From: Dactylosporangium sucinum
GTDB taxonomy: Bacteria > Actinomycetota > Actinomycetes > Mycobacteriales > Micromonosporaceae
Length of the DNA stretch: 64,000 nucleotides
Reading direction: 5' to 3'
NCBI RefSeq assembly: GCF_014647515.1
Contig: NZ_BMPI01000050.1
Coordinates: 22,418-86,417, forward strand
Shown: one piece after another, positions 25,066 through 33,527 of the stretch
How the letters are laid out: every line of letters starts with the position of its first letter
Position numbering within the stretch: the first letter of the stretch is position 1
Translations under genes and position numbers: made by a program
The notes under the pieces: generated by a model
Databases searched by the model: none
Told to the model about the DNA's origin: nothing
The model's input: the letters and a program-made list of their open reading frames with translations, nothing else

Positions 25066-27235
25066 TGGGCAGCTCGCGGAACCGCACGCCGGTCGCGTGA
25101 AAGACGGCGTTGGCGATGGCCGCCGGGACGCCGATGGCGCTGATCTCCCCCACGCCCTTGACGCCGAACGAGTTGGCCGACAGGTCGGGCTCGTCGATGA
25201 ACCGCACGGTGATGCTCGGGACGTCCGGGTTCGTGGGGACGTGGTATGTGGCGAGGTCCCGGGTCACGAATCGCCCGCTGCGCTCGTCGAGGATCGTCTC
25301 CTCGGTGAGCGCCATTCCAAGGCCGAAGACCACGCCGCCGTACACCTGGTTGGTGGCGAGCTTCGGGTTCACGACCCGGCCGACGTCGTGCACGCTGACG
25401 AAGTCGGTCACCCGCACCTCGCCCAGATCGCGGTCGACCCGGACCTTGCAGTACTGGGCTCCGAAGGAGTTCAGCTCGACCGGGCCACCGACGCCCAGGT
25501 TGTCCGCGATGGTGCCGGTCAGCAGCTCGGACCGGCCCTCGACCGCAATCTTCCGGCGCCCACTCAGTCGCACGATGTCACCCAGCGGGATCCTCTGCTC
25601 GGCCAGGTCGGCCGGCGAACCGCCGCTGGCCGTGAGCACTCGGACCACCTCCGCCCGAAGTCGAGCGACGGCGGCCTCGATCGCCGCGCCGACGCTCGCC
25701 GTGGTCTTGGAGCCCGACGCCATCGCCCCCTCGGGCAGGTCGCTGTCCCCGAGGACCACCGTGACAGCCTCGGGCCGCACGCCGAGCAGCTCGGCGACCA
25801 GCTGGGCCATGATCGTGGCGGTGCCGGTGCCGATGTCGTGGACTGCCGACGCCACGGCCACCTCGCCGTCGGCCGTCAGCGAGATCCGGGCCGAGCACGG
25901 GGCGGTGTTCGCCGGATAGGTTGCGGTCGCCATGCCGTAGCCGACCAGGAAGTTGCCGTCGGCCATCGTGCCCGGCACTGGTGAGCGCTCGTTCCAGCCG
26001 ATGAGTTCGGCGCCGAGGTCGTAGCACTCGCGCAGGCGCTTGCACGAGAACGGTTTGCCGGACACGGGGTGGACGTCGGCGTGGTTGCGGTGGCGCAGCG
26101 CGACCGGGTCGACGCCGGCCCGGTGCGCCAGCTCGTCGAGCGCCGACTCGAGCGCGAAGACGCCGGGCGCCTCGCCGGGCCCCCGCATCGGCAGGGGCGC
26201 GGGGAGGTTCAGCCGCGCGATGTCATGCGAGATCGCGATGTTCGGGCACGCGTACAGATAGCGGGTCACGAGCGCGGCCGGCTCGCAGTAGCTGTCGGTC
26301 AGGCTCGTGTGCGTCGTGACGTGGTGGCGAAGGGCGACGAGCGCGCCGTCGCGGTCGGCGCCGACCGCCAGCCGCTGCACGGTGGCGGGGCGATGCCCGG
26401 TCGACGTGAACAGCTGCTTGCGCGTCAGCACGAGCTTGACGGGTCGCCCGACCCGCCGGGCGGCCAGCGCGGCCAGCGCGACGTGCGACCACGGGAACGT
26501 CTTGGCACCGAAGCCACCGCCGACGAAGGGCGAGACGATGCGGACGCATTCGCGCGCAATGCCCAGGCGGCGGGCGACGACGTTGCGGCTGCCGATGACG
26601 TGCTGCGTCGTGTCGAAGAGCGTGAGGTCGTCCCCGTCCCATGCGGCGACCACGCCGTGCGGCTCCATGGGGTTGTGGTGCTCGATCGGGGTCCGGTACT
26701 CGAGATCCAGACGGATCGGCGCCGCCGCCAGCGCGGTGGCGGGATCACCGTCGACGGCGTTGAGCCTGCTGCCGAAGTAGAAGCTGTCGGGCGCTGGGAA
26801 GGGCGGCACCGCGCCGAGTTCGCTCGACGGCTCGTCCGGGATGTGGGAGACCGCCACCAGTTCGGCCCCGTGGACGGCCCGCTCCAGGGTGTCGGCGACG
26901 ACGACGGCGACGTGCTGGCCGTCGTGCCGGATGCGGCCGGACTGCAGCGGAGCGACCTCATCGCCGGGCACCTCGCCGGTGAACAGATCCTTGGGGATGT
27001 CGAACATCCGGTCCGCATTGGCGTGGGTCAGGACCGCGAGCACCCCGGGCGACGACTCGGCCGCTGCGGTGTCGATGTGCGTGACGGCGCCGCCGGCGGC
27101 GGTGCTCTGCACGACGACGGCGTAGGCGAGGTCCGGCAAGGTGTTGTCGGCGGCATAGCGGGCCTGGCCGGTTACCTTGGCGCGACCGTCGTAGCGGTCG
27201 ACGGAGCGGCCGATGGCCGAGCGCGGTTCGGTCAC
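24998..27235 (-). CDS. xanthine dehydrogenase-family molybdopterin-binding (large) subunit
   Basis: Large catalytic subunit of 745 residues of a molybdenum hydroxylase. Recognisable parts are IGRSVDRYDGRAKVTGQARYAAD at the N-terminus, PFVGGGFGAKTF, MRGPGEAPGVFALESALDELA and, near the C-terminus, the conserved GVKGVGEISAIGVPAAIANA segment. The CO-dehydrogenase active-site loop with Cys-Ser-Phe-Arg is absent, so it is not a form I CO dehydrogenase. It would hydroxylate a ring or aldehyde substrate using water. GTG at 27235 overlaps the FAD-subunit stop. Small, FAD and large subunit genes are coupled in that order. Confidence 0.9.
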   Translation of the reverse strand: MTEPRSAIGRSVDRYDGRAKVTGQARYAADNTLPDLAYAVVVQSTAAGGAVTHIDTAAAESSPGVLAVLTHANADRMFDIPKDLFTGEVPGDEVAPLQSGRIRHDGQHVAVVVADTLERAVHGAELVAVSHIPDEPSSELGAVPPFPAPDSFYFGSRLNAVDGDPATALAAAPIRLDLEYRTPIEHHNPMEPHGVVAAWDGDDLTLFDTTQHVIGSRNVVARRLGIARECVRIVSPFVGGGFGAKTFPWSHVALAALAARRVGRPVKLVLTRKQLFTSTGHRPATVQRLAVGADRDGALVALRHHVTTHTSLTDSYCEPAALVTRYLYACPNIAISHDIARLNLPAPLPMRGPGEAPGVFALESALDELAHRAGVDPVALRHRNHADVHPVSGKPFSCKRLRECYDLGAELIGWNERSPVPGTMADGNFLVGYGMATATYPANTAPCSARISLTADGEVAVASAVHDIGTGTATIMAQLVAELLGVRPEAVTVVLGDSDLPEGAMASGSKTTASVGAAIEAAVARLRAEVVRVLTASGGSPADLAEQRIPLGDIVRLSGRRKIAVEGRSELLTGTIADNLGVGGPVELNSFGAQYCKVRVDRDLGEVRVTDFVSVHDVGRVVNPKLATNQVYGGVVFGLGMALTEETILDERSGRFVTRDLATYHVPTNPDVPSITVRFIDEPDLSANSFGVKGVGEISAIGVPAAIANAVFHATGVRFRELPITPDRVLARLRDARPGPGADRS

Positions 27236-28218
27236 GGTCGGCTCGCCGCCGTCTCGAGCGCGCGGACGAGCGCGCCCTTCGCCAACCCGATCTTGTAGCC
27301 GTTGCGGCGACCCGCGACCGCACCGGCCAGGGCCGCCTCCGCCGCGTCCTCGTACGCCGACCGGGTGGCCTGCGCGCCGGCCAGGACCGCCTCGGCCGCC
27401 GTGGCCCGCCACGGCCGGGTGGCGATGTTCCCCAAGGCGATGCGGGCCGAGCGGATGGTCCGGCCGTCATCGTCGAGGTCGAGGCCGGCGGCCGCCGAGG
27501 CGAGGCCGAACGCGTATGTCGCCCGATCGCGCACCTTGACGTAGGACGCCCGCCGCGCCTCGGGAACGTCCCGCAGCACGATCCCGGTGATGACGTCGCC
27601 CTGTTCCAGGATCGTCTCCCGGGCCGCCACGGCCGGGGCCAGGTGCAGCTCGGTGAGCGGCACGCGGCGGCTGCGGCCGTTGCGGTGCACCACGACCACG
27701 GCGTCGAGGGCGGTCAGCGCGGTGGCCGCGTCCGAGGGGTACACCGCGATGCACCGGTCGGTGGTCCCCAGCACCGCGTGGAAGCGGTCGATCCCCCCGA
27801 TGGCCTGGCACCCGGAGCCGGGGACGCGTTTGTTGCACGGCACCGACAGGTCCCGCAGGTACGGGCACCGCGTGCGCTGCAGCAGGTTGCCGCCGACGGT
27901 TGCCATGTTCCGCAACTGCCCGCTCGCGCCGGCGAGCAGCGCCTCGGCCAGCATCGGGAAGCGGCTCCTGATTGCGGGGTGGCGGGCGAGCGCGCTCATG
28001 GTCACGAGCGTGCCGACCACGATCGACCCGCCCGAGACCACCGTGTCACGCAGCGGCAGGCGATTGAGGTCGATCAGGAGGTTCGGGGCGAGCACGCCCT
28101 CCTTCATGAGATCGACGACCGTGGTGCCGCCCGCGACGAACATCGCGTCGGGCCGGGACGCGGCGAGCCTCGAAGCCTGCTCGAGCGACGTGGGGGCGGC
28201 GTAGGCGAAGTCCTTCAT
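27232..28218 (-). CDS. xanthine dehydrogenase-family FAD-binding (medium) subunit
   Basis: FAD subunit of 328 residues. It has the N-terminal FVAGGTTVVDLMKEG motif, then ASGQLRNMATVGGNLLQRTRC, the FAD-binding signature of this family, and a C-terminal CODH-type domain. It transfers electrons from the iron-sulfur subunit to the final acceptor. ATG at 28218 overlaps the small-subunit stop by ATGA and the gene ends with a GTGA overlap to the large subunit. The cysteine-containing CPYLRDLSVPCNKR stretch after the FAD motif is found in some 4-hydroxybenzoyl-CoA reductase-like members. Confidence 0.9.
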   Translation of the reverse strand: MKDFAYAAPTSLEQASRLAASRPDAMFVAGGTTVVDLMKEGVLAPNLLIDLNRLPLRDTVVSGGSIVVGTLVTMSALARHPAIRSRFPMLAEALLAGASGQLRNMATVGGNLLQRTRCPYLRDLSVPCNKRVPGSGCQAIGGIDRFHAVLGTTDRCIAVYPSDAATALTALDAVVVVHRNGRSRRVPLTELHLAPAVAARETILEQGDVITGIVLRDVPEARRASYVKVRDRATYAFGLASAAAGLDLDDDGRTIRSARIALGNIATRPWRATAAEAVLAGAQATRSAYEDAAEAALAGAVAGRRNGYKIGLAKGALVRALETAASRP

Positions 28219-28676
28219 CGCGAGTCCCGCCCCGCAGCGCGTCTGATGGCCGTGACGATGTTGGGATACGCGCCGCATCGGCACAGGTTGCCGCCCATCG
28301 CCTCCTTGAGCGCGCCGTCGTCGTCCGGCACGCCTTCGGCGAGCAGGCCGACCGCCGACATGATCTGCCCGGACGTGCAGAACCCGCACTGCAACCCGTC
28401 GCACTCCACGAACGCCCGCTGCATCGGGTGCAGGTCTCCGTCGGCGGCCGCCAGCCCCTCGATCGTGGTGATCTGCGATCCGTCCCGCATGACGAGCAGC
28501 GTCAGGCAGCTCAGCACGCGGGCGCCGTCGACGAGCACCGTGCACGCGCCGCACTGGCCGTGGTCGCAGCCCTTCTTGGTCCCGGTCAGCCCGAGCCGCT
28601 CCCGCAAGGCGTCGAGCAGCGTCGTGCGGGCCTCCACCTCCAGCGTGTGGCCGGCCCCGTTCACCGTGACGGACAC
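28215..28676 (-). CDS. xanthine dehydrogenase-family [2Fe-2S] (small) subunit
   Basis: Iron-sulfur subunit of about 153 residues carrying two [2Fe-2S] clusters. The first uses Cys37, Cys42, Cys45 and Cys57 (GCDHGQCGACTVLV ... LSC); the second uses Cys97, Cys100, Cys132 and Cys134 (CGFCTSGQ and CRCGAYPN). GTG at 28676 is chosen because GGAG lies 5 nt upstream and the protein then has the usual length; the ORF can be read further upstream over the acyl-CoA dehydrogenase gene. It starts 19 nt after that gene. Confidence 0.92.
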   Translation of the reverse strand: MSVTVNGAGHTLEVEARTTLLDALRERLGLTGTKKGCDHGQCGACTVLVDGARVLSCLTLLVMRDGSQITTIEGLAAADGDLHPMQRAFVECDGLQCGFCTSGQIMSAVGLLAEGVPDDDGALKEAMGGNLCRCGAYPNIVTAIRRAAGRDSR

Positions 28677-28695
28677 CGCCACTCCGGTCGCGCCA

Positions 28696-29604
28696 TCAAG
28701 CACGGGAGTCCCGGCCGTTGTGGGCGAGGACGGCGGCCGCGAGCCGGTCGTCGCCGCCCAGCTCCAGCCGGAGCCCGGACAGCCGCACGGCATGGGCCTG
28801 CAACTCGAATCCGATGGTGAAGCTGCGCGCGCCACACATCTGGACGAGCTCGGGGACCAGCTTGGCGGCGCCGTCCGCGGCATACGACGCGGCCAGGTCG
28901 AGATCGCGGCTCTCGCCGGTGAACGCGGCCTCCCGCACCGTCCAGCGGGTCGCCTCCGCGGTCACCGCCGCGTCGGCGAGCCGGTGCCGAAGCGCTTGGA
29001 AGAACGCCAACGGCTTGCCGAACTGCTTGCGGGTGCGCAGGTGCTCGGCGGTCCGGGCGACCGCGGTCGCGGCGTTCCCGGCGATCTCCGCCGCGTTGGC
29101 GAGCCGCCACAGCGAACGCAGGCGACCGCCGTCACCGATGCGCTCCGTCCGGGCGGTGCCGTCGAGGTCGACGCGACCGTACGGGTAGCCGTAGCTCGAC
29201 CGCACCGGCGCGATCCGCTCGGGCTCGACCCGGGTGAGGAATGCGTCGTCACCGTCGAGCAGCACGAGCGAGGAGGCGACGGTGGCGAATCGGACCGGGC
29301 CTGGCCGCCCCCAGTCAGCGACCGCGACCGGACCGGGCGGGAGGGCTACCTCGGCCCCGAGCACGGCACGCAACCCGAAGGTGGTGGCCGTGCCGACCTC
29401 GGCCAGGTACTCGGCCACGATGGCCCGCTCCAGCAGCTCGGCGGCGGACAGGTCGACCCGCTCCTGGAGCGCCTCGTCGAGCTGCGCGTCGTACTTGCCG
29501 TCGCGCGAGAGGTCCTGCGCCCGCAGCAGGCCACCGGTGCCGGCCACGGTCGCCTTGACGGATTCCAGCAGCGCGGCCTGCGCCGGTGTGAGGTCGAAGT
29601 CCAT
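28696..29604 (-). CDS. short acyl-CoA dehydrogenase-like subunit
   Basis: Acyl-CoA dehydrogenase-fold protein of 302 residues, shorter than the usual 380. The N-terminal helical domain and middle strands are reduced, but the C-terminal helical domain is clear: ANAAEIAGNAATAVARTAEHLRTRKQFGKPLAFFQALRHRLAD. It begins right after a full-length acyl-CoA dehydrogenase gene. The pair resembles heterotetrameric alpha2beta2 acyl-CoA dehydrogenases known from steroid side-chain degradation in actinobacteria, where one subunit is shortened. ATG at 29604 is used; the frame upstream is shadow of the partner gene. Confidence 0.83.
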   Translation of the reverse strand: MDFDLTPAQAALLESVKATVAGTGGLLRAQDLSRDGKYDAQLDEALQERVDLSAAELLERAIVAEYLAEVGTATTFGLRAVLGAEVALPPGPVAVADWGRPGPVRFATVASSLVLLDGDDAFLTRVEPERIAPVRSSYGYPYGRVDLDGTARTERIGDGGRLRSLWRLANAAEIAGNAATAVARTAEHLRTRKQFGKPLAFFQALRHRLADAAVTAEATRWTVREAAFTGESRDLDLAASYAADGAAKLVPELVQMCGARSFTIGFELQAHAVRLSGLRLELGGDDRLAAAVLAHNGRDSRA

Positions 29605-29606
29605 GG

Positions 29607-30740
29607 TCAGCGCCCCGCCCCGAGCAGCCCGCGCGCGACCACGTTCAGCTGTACTTCCACGCTTCCTCCACCGAGCCCCGCGATCATCGATGTCTTGAAC
29701 TGGCCGTTGCCGATCGAGCCGAGCTCGAGGCACTCCTCTTCGAACAGGAACTGGGACAGCTCGGCCACCAACCGCTCCGAGCGCACGATCGCGACGCGGG
29801 CAACGCTGACGACCTGGTCCTCCGGCTGTCCCTTGACCCGCGCGTCGATCGCCCGATAGACAAGGATGCGGGCCGCCGCGCAGGCCGCCTCGGCGGCGAC
29901 GATCCTGGTGCGCAGGCCGTCGCGGTCCCACCACCCGTGCTCGTCGGCCATGCGCCGGAACCGGGCGACGACCCGGGCCGCCCGCGCGTACCGCGGGCCG
30001 CCGATCCGCTCGTGCGCGAGCGCCTCGAGGACGATCCGCCAGCCGTCGTTCTCGGGACCGAGCCGGCAGTTCGCCGGCACGCGCATGTCGGCGAAGGTGA
30101 GCCGGTTGAACTCGTGGATGTCAAGCACGCTGGGGATGCGCTGGATCCGGAACCCGGGGGTGTCGGTGGGCACCAGGAAGATGGAGATGCCTCGGCCGTC
30201 CGTCGACTCGGGCTTGGTGCGCGCGAGCAGGAAGCAGAACTCCGCGACCTGCGCGTAGGAGGTCCAGACCTTCTCGCCGTTGATGACGTAGTCGTCGCCG
30301 TCGCGCACCGCACTGGTCCGCATACTGGCCAGGTCGGTGCCGGACTCCATCTCCGAGAAGCCCTGGCACCAGGTGACGTCGCCGTTGGCGATCCGGCGGA
30401 GGTGGTACCGCTTCTGCTCCTCCGTGCCGGCCATGAAGATCGCGGGGCCGATCCAGTTGACGTTCATGTACTGCGAGCCCCGGGGCTCGCCGGCGCTCCA
30501 TAGCTCCTCGCCGAGAATGATGAACTGCCAGCCGGAGGCGTCGCGCCCGCCGTACTCGCTGGGCCAGTGCGGTGCCATCAGGCCGTGGGTGGCCAGTTTC
30601 TGGCAGAACTCGAAGGTGAACTCGGAGGCCGCCTCCTCGCCGGGGATCAGGCCGGACCACCGCTCGGGCAGGTTCGCGTCGATCACCTCGCGTACCTCGT
30701 CGCGGAACGCAGCATCGCCCGCAGCCCACGCAAACTCCAC
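29607..30740 (-). CDS. acyl-CoA dehydrogenase
   Basis: FAD-dependent acyl-CoA dehydrogenase of 377 residues. The middle-domain signature GFSEMESGTDLASMRTSAV, NGEKVWTSYAQ and the C-terminal GNGQFKTSMIAGLGGGSVEVQLNVVARGLLG segment are present. It introduces an alpha-beta double bond into an acyl-CoA. GTG at 30740 follows GGGAGGA at good spacing. It heads the operon with the short partner subunit and the three molybdenum hydroxylase genes, so desaturation and hydroxylation may be consecutive. It is divergent from an SDR gene. Confidence 0.9.
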   Translation of the reverse strand: MEFAWAAGDAAFRDEVREVIDANLPERWSGLIPGEEAASEFTFEFCQKLATHGLMAPHWPSEYGGRDASGWQFIILGEELWSAGEPRGSQYMNVNWIGPAIFMAGTEEQKRYHLRRIANGDVTWCQGFSEMESGTDLASMRTSAVRDGDDYVINGEKVWTSYAQVAEFCFLLARTKPESTDGRGISIFLVPTDTPGFRIQRIPSVLDIHEFNRLTFADMRVPANCRLGPENDGWRIVLEALAHERIGGPRYARAARVVARFRRMADEHGWWDRDGLRTRIVAAEAACAAARILVYRAIDARVKGQPEDQVVSVARVAIVRSERLVAELSQFLFEEECLELGSIGNGQFKTSMIAGLGGGSVEVQLNVVARGLLGAGR

Positions 30741-30784
30741 TGAATTCCTCCCACGTGCCGACCCCCGGAGGGCCGCTCTTGTCT

Positions 30785-30802
30785 ATCCTAGTCAGCGACC
30801 CT
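30785..30802. promoter_or_regulatory. operator-like site between acyl-CoA dehydrogenase and SDR genes
   Basis: ATCCTAG-TCAG-CGACCCT. Only the left half matches the island motif well; a second CCTAG follows 12 nt from the first, and a CCCTA-GCA-TAGGG palindrome overlaps the right side. The site lies between divergent starts at 30740 and 30857. Confidence 0.35.
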
Positions 30803-30856
30803 AGCATAGGGAAGCGGTGCAAGCGACAGCCGGAATCGGCGTGAGGAGCTGGATCA

Positions 30857-31645
30857 GTGCAGCTGGGCCTTGAGGGTCGCGGGGTGGTTGTGCTCGGCGC
30901 CGGCAGCGGTCTGGGCCGCGCCACCGCGCTCGCGTACGCCGCCGAAGGCGCGGTGGTCACGGTGTTCGCGCGCGACGCCAGCCGACTCGAGGCGGTAGCG
31001 GAGGAGATCGACCTGCTCGGCGGCGAGCGGCCGACCGTGGTATCGGGATCGATCACCTCGGCCGACGACCTCGACCGGCTCATGGCGACGGCGGCCGCGC
31101 GCGACGGAGCCATCTGGTCGGTCTTCCTCAACGGCGGCGGCCCCGCCGCGGGACGGTTCGAGGACTTCGACGACGCCGCGTGGCAGCAGGCCTACGAGGC
31201 GACCCTGCTGGGGTACATCCGCGCCACCCGCTCGGCGCTGCCCTACCTTCGGGCGTCCGGCAGCGGCCGGATCGTCAACAACGCCAGTTCGGGCGTCAAG
31301 GCCGCGTTGGACGGGCTGCTCCTGTCCAACGTCTTTCGCCTCGGGATCATCGGCCTCACCCGAACGCTCTCGGTCGAGCTGGCCGGCGACGGGATCCTCG
31401 TCAACGCGGTCGCCGCCGGTAAGATCGCCACTGACCGGGTCGCCTCGCTCGACCGGATGCGCGCCGATCGGGTCGGGACAACCGCGGGCGAGGTCCGAGC
31501 GCAGGCGGAGCGCACGATCCCCGTCGGTCGCTACGGCACGCCGGAGGAGTTCGCGCGCACCGTCGTCTTCCACGGCTCACCGGCAAACACCTACGTCACC
31601 GGCCAGACGCTGCTCGTCGACGGTGGCATGTACCGCGGCTACTGA
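30857..31645 (+). CDS. 3-oxoacyl-ACP reductase-like SDR with altered active site
   Basis: SDR-fold protein of 262 residues beginning LEGRGVVVLGAGSGLGRATALAYA. The expected NNAG is NGGG and the YxxxK segment is replaced by LLLSNVFRLG, as in a FabG-like subgroup in which Asn and Arg occupy these places. Ser remains in VNNASSG. The C-terminus has the normal VDGG. The GTG start at 30857 has GAGGAG upstream. The substitutions leave its catalytic status uncertain. It starts an operon with a DapA-like gene and a hydratase-like gene. Confidence 0.78.
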   Translation: MQLGLEGRGVVVLGAGSGLGRATALAYAAEGAVVTVFARDASRLEAVAEEIDLLGGERPTVVSGSITSADDLDRLMATAAARDGAIWSVFLNGGGPAAGRFEDFDDAAWQQAYEATLLGYIRATRSALPYLRASGSGRIVNNASSGVKAALDGLLLSNVFRLGIIGLTRTLSVELAGDGILVNAVAAGKIATDRVASLDRMRADRVGTTAGEVRAQAERTIPVGRYGTPEEFARTVVFHGSPANTYVTGQTLLVDGGMYRGY

Positions 31646-31678
31646 CCGCCGAGTGCGGCAACGACACGAGGAGTCACA

Positions 31679-32605
31679 TTGCGCTTCGCCTACCGAGGCG
31701 TCGTCCCGATCCTGCCGACACCGTTCCTGGCGAACGAGGACCTCGACCTCGAGTCCCTACGGCGGCTGCTGGCGTTCGTGCGGACAATCGGGGTGGACGG
31801 CGTCACCGTGCTCGGGGTGCTCGGCGAGGCGGCCGCGCTGACCGATGCGGAGGCGCGTGACGTGCTCGCGACCGCCGTCGAGGCGGCCGGCCCGCTGCCC
31901 GTGGTGGCCGGCGCCAGTCGCTACGGCGTGCGGGCCACCCGGGCGTTCGTGGAGATGGCGGCCGAGTCGGGGGCGGCGGCCGTGATGGTCGCGCCACCGA
32001 GTGTCGACGGCATCGGCGAAACGGCGGTGTACCGGTACTTCGCGGGCGTCTGCGCGGACTCGCCGCTGCCCGTCGTCGTGCAGGACCACCCCGCCTCGAC
32101 GCGGGTGCAGATGTCCGCCGATCTGCTGGTTCGCCTCGCCGACGACCTGGAGTCCATGGCCGGCATCAAGGCCGAAGCGATACCGACCGCACCCAAGGTC
32201 CGCATCCTGAAACAGCGGGCGCCCCGGGTCCCGGTCCTCACCGGCCTGGGCGCGCTCTACGCGCGGTTCGACCTCGCGGCCGGGTCGGACGGGTTCAACA
32301 CGGGCTTCGCGTTCCCGGAGTTCCTCGTCGAGCTTCTGCGGCTGGCGAACGCGGGTGCGTCGGAGGCGACGAACGCGCTCTACGCCCGGTTCCTGCCCCT
32401 CGTCGTCCTCGAGCAGCAGCCCGGGCCGGCGATCCGCAAGGAGATCTGGCGCCGGCGCGGGATCCTCGCGTCGGCGCGGGTGCGGGCCCCGGGCGCTCAG
32501 TACGACCCCGCCACCGACGAGGTGCTCACCCAACTCCTCGCCGAGGCGACGGCGAATGCGGACCTCACCGCCGCGCTCCGCCTGTCCGACCTGATCCACT
32601 CGTGA
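31679..32605 (+). CDS. dihydrodipicolinate synthase (DapA)-family aldolase/lyase
   Basis: TIM-barrel class I aldolase-family protein of 308 residues. The Schiff-base lysine is Lys164 in MAGIKAEAIP and the family GVLGEAAALT motif is at about 46-55. The tyrosine motif of true DapA is changed: the strand reads VVVQDHPAST (residues 132-141), so it is not expected to make dihydrodipicolinate. Members of this family split or condense keto acids in many catabolic pathways. TTG at 31679 follows AGGAG. It probably acts on a pathway-derived 2-keto or hydroxy acid. Confidence 0.83.
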   Translation: MRFAYRGVVPILPTPFLANEDLDLESLRRLLAFVRTIGVDGVTVLGVLGEAAALTDAEARDVLATAVEAAGPLPVVAGASRYGVRATRAFVEMAAESGAAAVMVAPPSVDGIGETAVYRYFAGVCADSPLPVVVQDHPASTRVQMSADLLVRLADDLESMAGIKAEAIPTAPKVRILKQRAPRVPVLTGLGALYARFDLAAGSDGFNTGFAFPEFLVELLRLANAGASEATNALYARFLPLVVLEQQPGPAIRKEIWRRRGILASARVRAPGAQYDPATDEVLTQLLAEATANADLTAALRLSDLIHS

Positions 32606-32616
32606 GGGAGGGGCAC

Positions 32617-33099
32617 ATGGCCGACGCGGGACCCGAAGTCAGCGACCTCGCCCGCTCCAGGATCGGGACGGTCACCCAGACCTACGTGAGCGAGCCGGTG
32701 TCGCTCAGGCACATCCGTGAGTACCTCGCTGGGACCGGTGGCGACCCCGACAGCTTCACCGAGTTCGACGACAACGGCGATCCCCGGCCGGCGCCGCCGT
32801 TGTTCTTCCACTCCGCGTGCCGGCCCGTCGTGGCGGAGCGGCACCTGCTGGCGGACGGCCAGTACCCGTTCCTCGGCGTCGAGGGTGTGACCGGTGAGAC
32901 CCTCGCCGGAGGCAACACGTTCGAGATCCTCGCGCCGGTGTACGTCGGGGACGTGCTGTCGACGATGGAGACCCTGGTCGCCATCGACGAGCGGGTCGGC
33001 CGCTCGGGCCCGATGGCGATCACAACCACGCTGACGACCTACGTCAACCAGCACGGCGTCGAGGTGGCGAGGTATCGACAGGTGATCATCTTCCGCTGA
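32617..33099 (+). CDS. MaoC-like/FAS1-type dehydratase N-terminal domain protein
   Basis: Hot-dog fold protein of about 160 residues resembling the N-terminal MaoC-type dehydratase domain: SLRHIREYLAGTGGD, then PPLFFHSACRP and a C-terminal YVNQHGVEVARYRQVIIF strand. Such domains often pair with a catalytic MaoC half. ATG at 32617 is preferred over a GTG 15 nt upstream because GGGAGGGG precedes it. The likely partner is the MaoC protein encoded on the opposite strand just downstream, with a 14-nt convergent overlap. Confidence 0.75.
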   Translation: MADAGPEVSDLARSRIGTVTQTYVSEPVSLRHIREYLAGTGGDPDSFTEFDDNGDPRPAPPLFFHSACRPVVAERHLLADGQYPFLGVEGVTGETLAGGNTFEILAPVYVGDVLSTMETLVAIDERVGRSGPMAITTTLTTYVNQHGVEVARYRQVIIFR

Positions 33100-33517
33100 T
33101 CGCGCTCCGCGCCGGGCCAGCCGGCAGGACGACGTCCGCCTCGCCCTTGACGATGACGACACCGTCGGCGGTGCTCATCTCGAGCGCGCAGGTGACCCGG
33201 TCACCGCCGGCGCCCGGAGCGACCGCGGTGACCATGCCCTTCGCCACCACCGTGTCCCCGGCGACGGCCGGGCCCACGTTGCGCTCCTCCAGCCGGCGGA
33301 GCTGGGCGCCCGGGCCGCCCCAACCGGTGACGAGCTCGGCGTTGATCGCACTCAGGAGGTTGGCGGTCACGAGCGGGCCCCGGAAGCCGGCGGCCTTCGC
33401 GTACTCCTCGTCCCAGTGGATGCGATGCGCAGTCCAGTGGGCGACGCCGAACAGGAAGAGGCTCACCTTCGTGATCGTCCGGCGCACCTCCGGCAGAGTG
33501 TCGCCCACCTGGGCCAT
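33086..33517 (-). CDS. MaoC family (R)-hydratase-like protein
   Basis: Hot-dog fold protein of 143 residues with the hydratase motif in the form AHRIHWDEEYAKAAGFRGPLVT, where His and Asp are the expected catalytic pair of (R)-specific enoyl-CoA hydratases. It probably hydrates an enoyl-CoA together with the dehydratase-N protein encoded convergently. It lies 10 nt after the GntR regulator gene on the same strand, so regulator and hydratase may be co-transcribed. Confidence 0.8.
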   Translation of the reverse strand: MAQVGDTLPEVRRTITKVSLFLFGVAHWTAHRIHWDEEYAKAAGFRGPLVTANLLSAINAELVTGWGGPGAQLRRLEERNVGPAVAGDTVVAKGMVTAVAPGAGGDRVTCALEMSTADGVVIVKGEADVVLPAGPARSAISGR

Positions 33518-33527
33518 GCCTGTCCCC

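Noticed and set aside
24998..28676. Carbon monoxide dehydrogenase (coxSML)
   Set aside because: The gene order small-FAD-large differs from the usual cox order, and the form I active-site Cys-Ser-Phe-Arg loop is not seen in the large subunit.
31679..32605. True dihydrodipicolinate synthase (lysine pathway)
   Set aside because: The conserved tyrosine region is replaced by QDHP and the context is catabolic.
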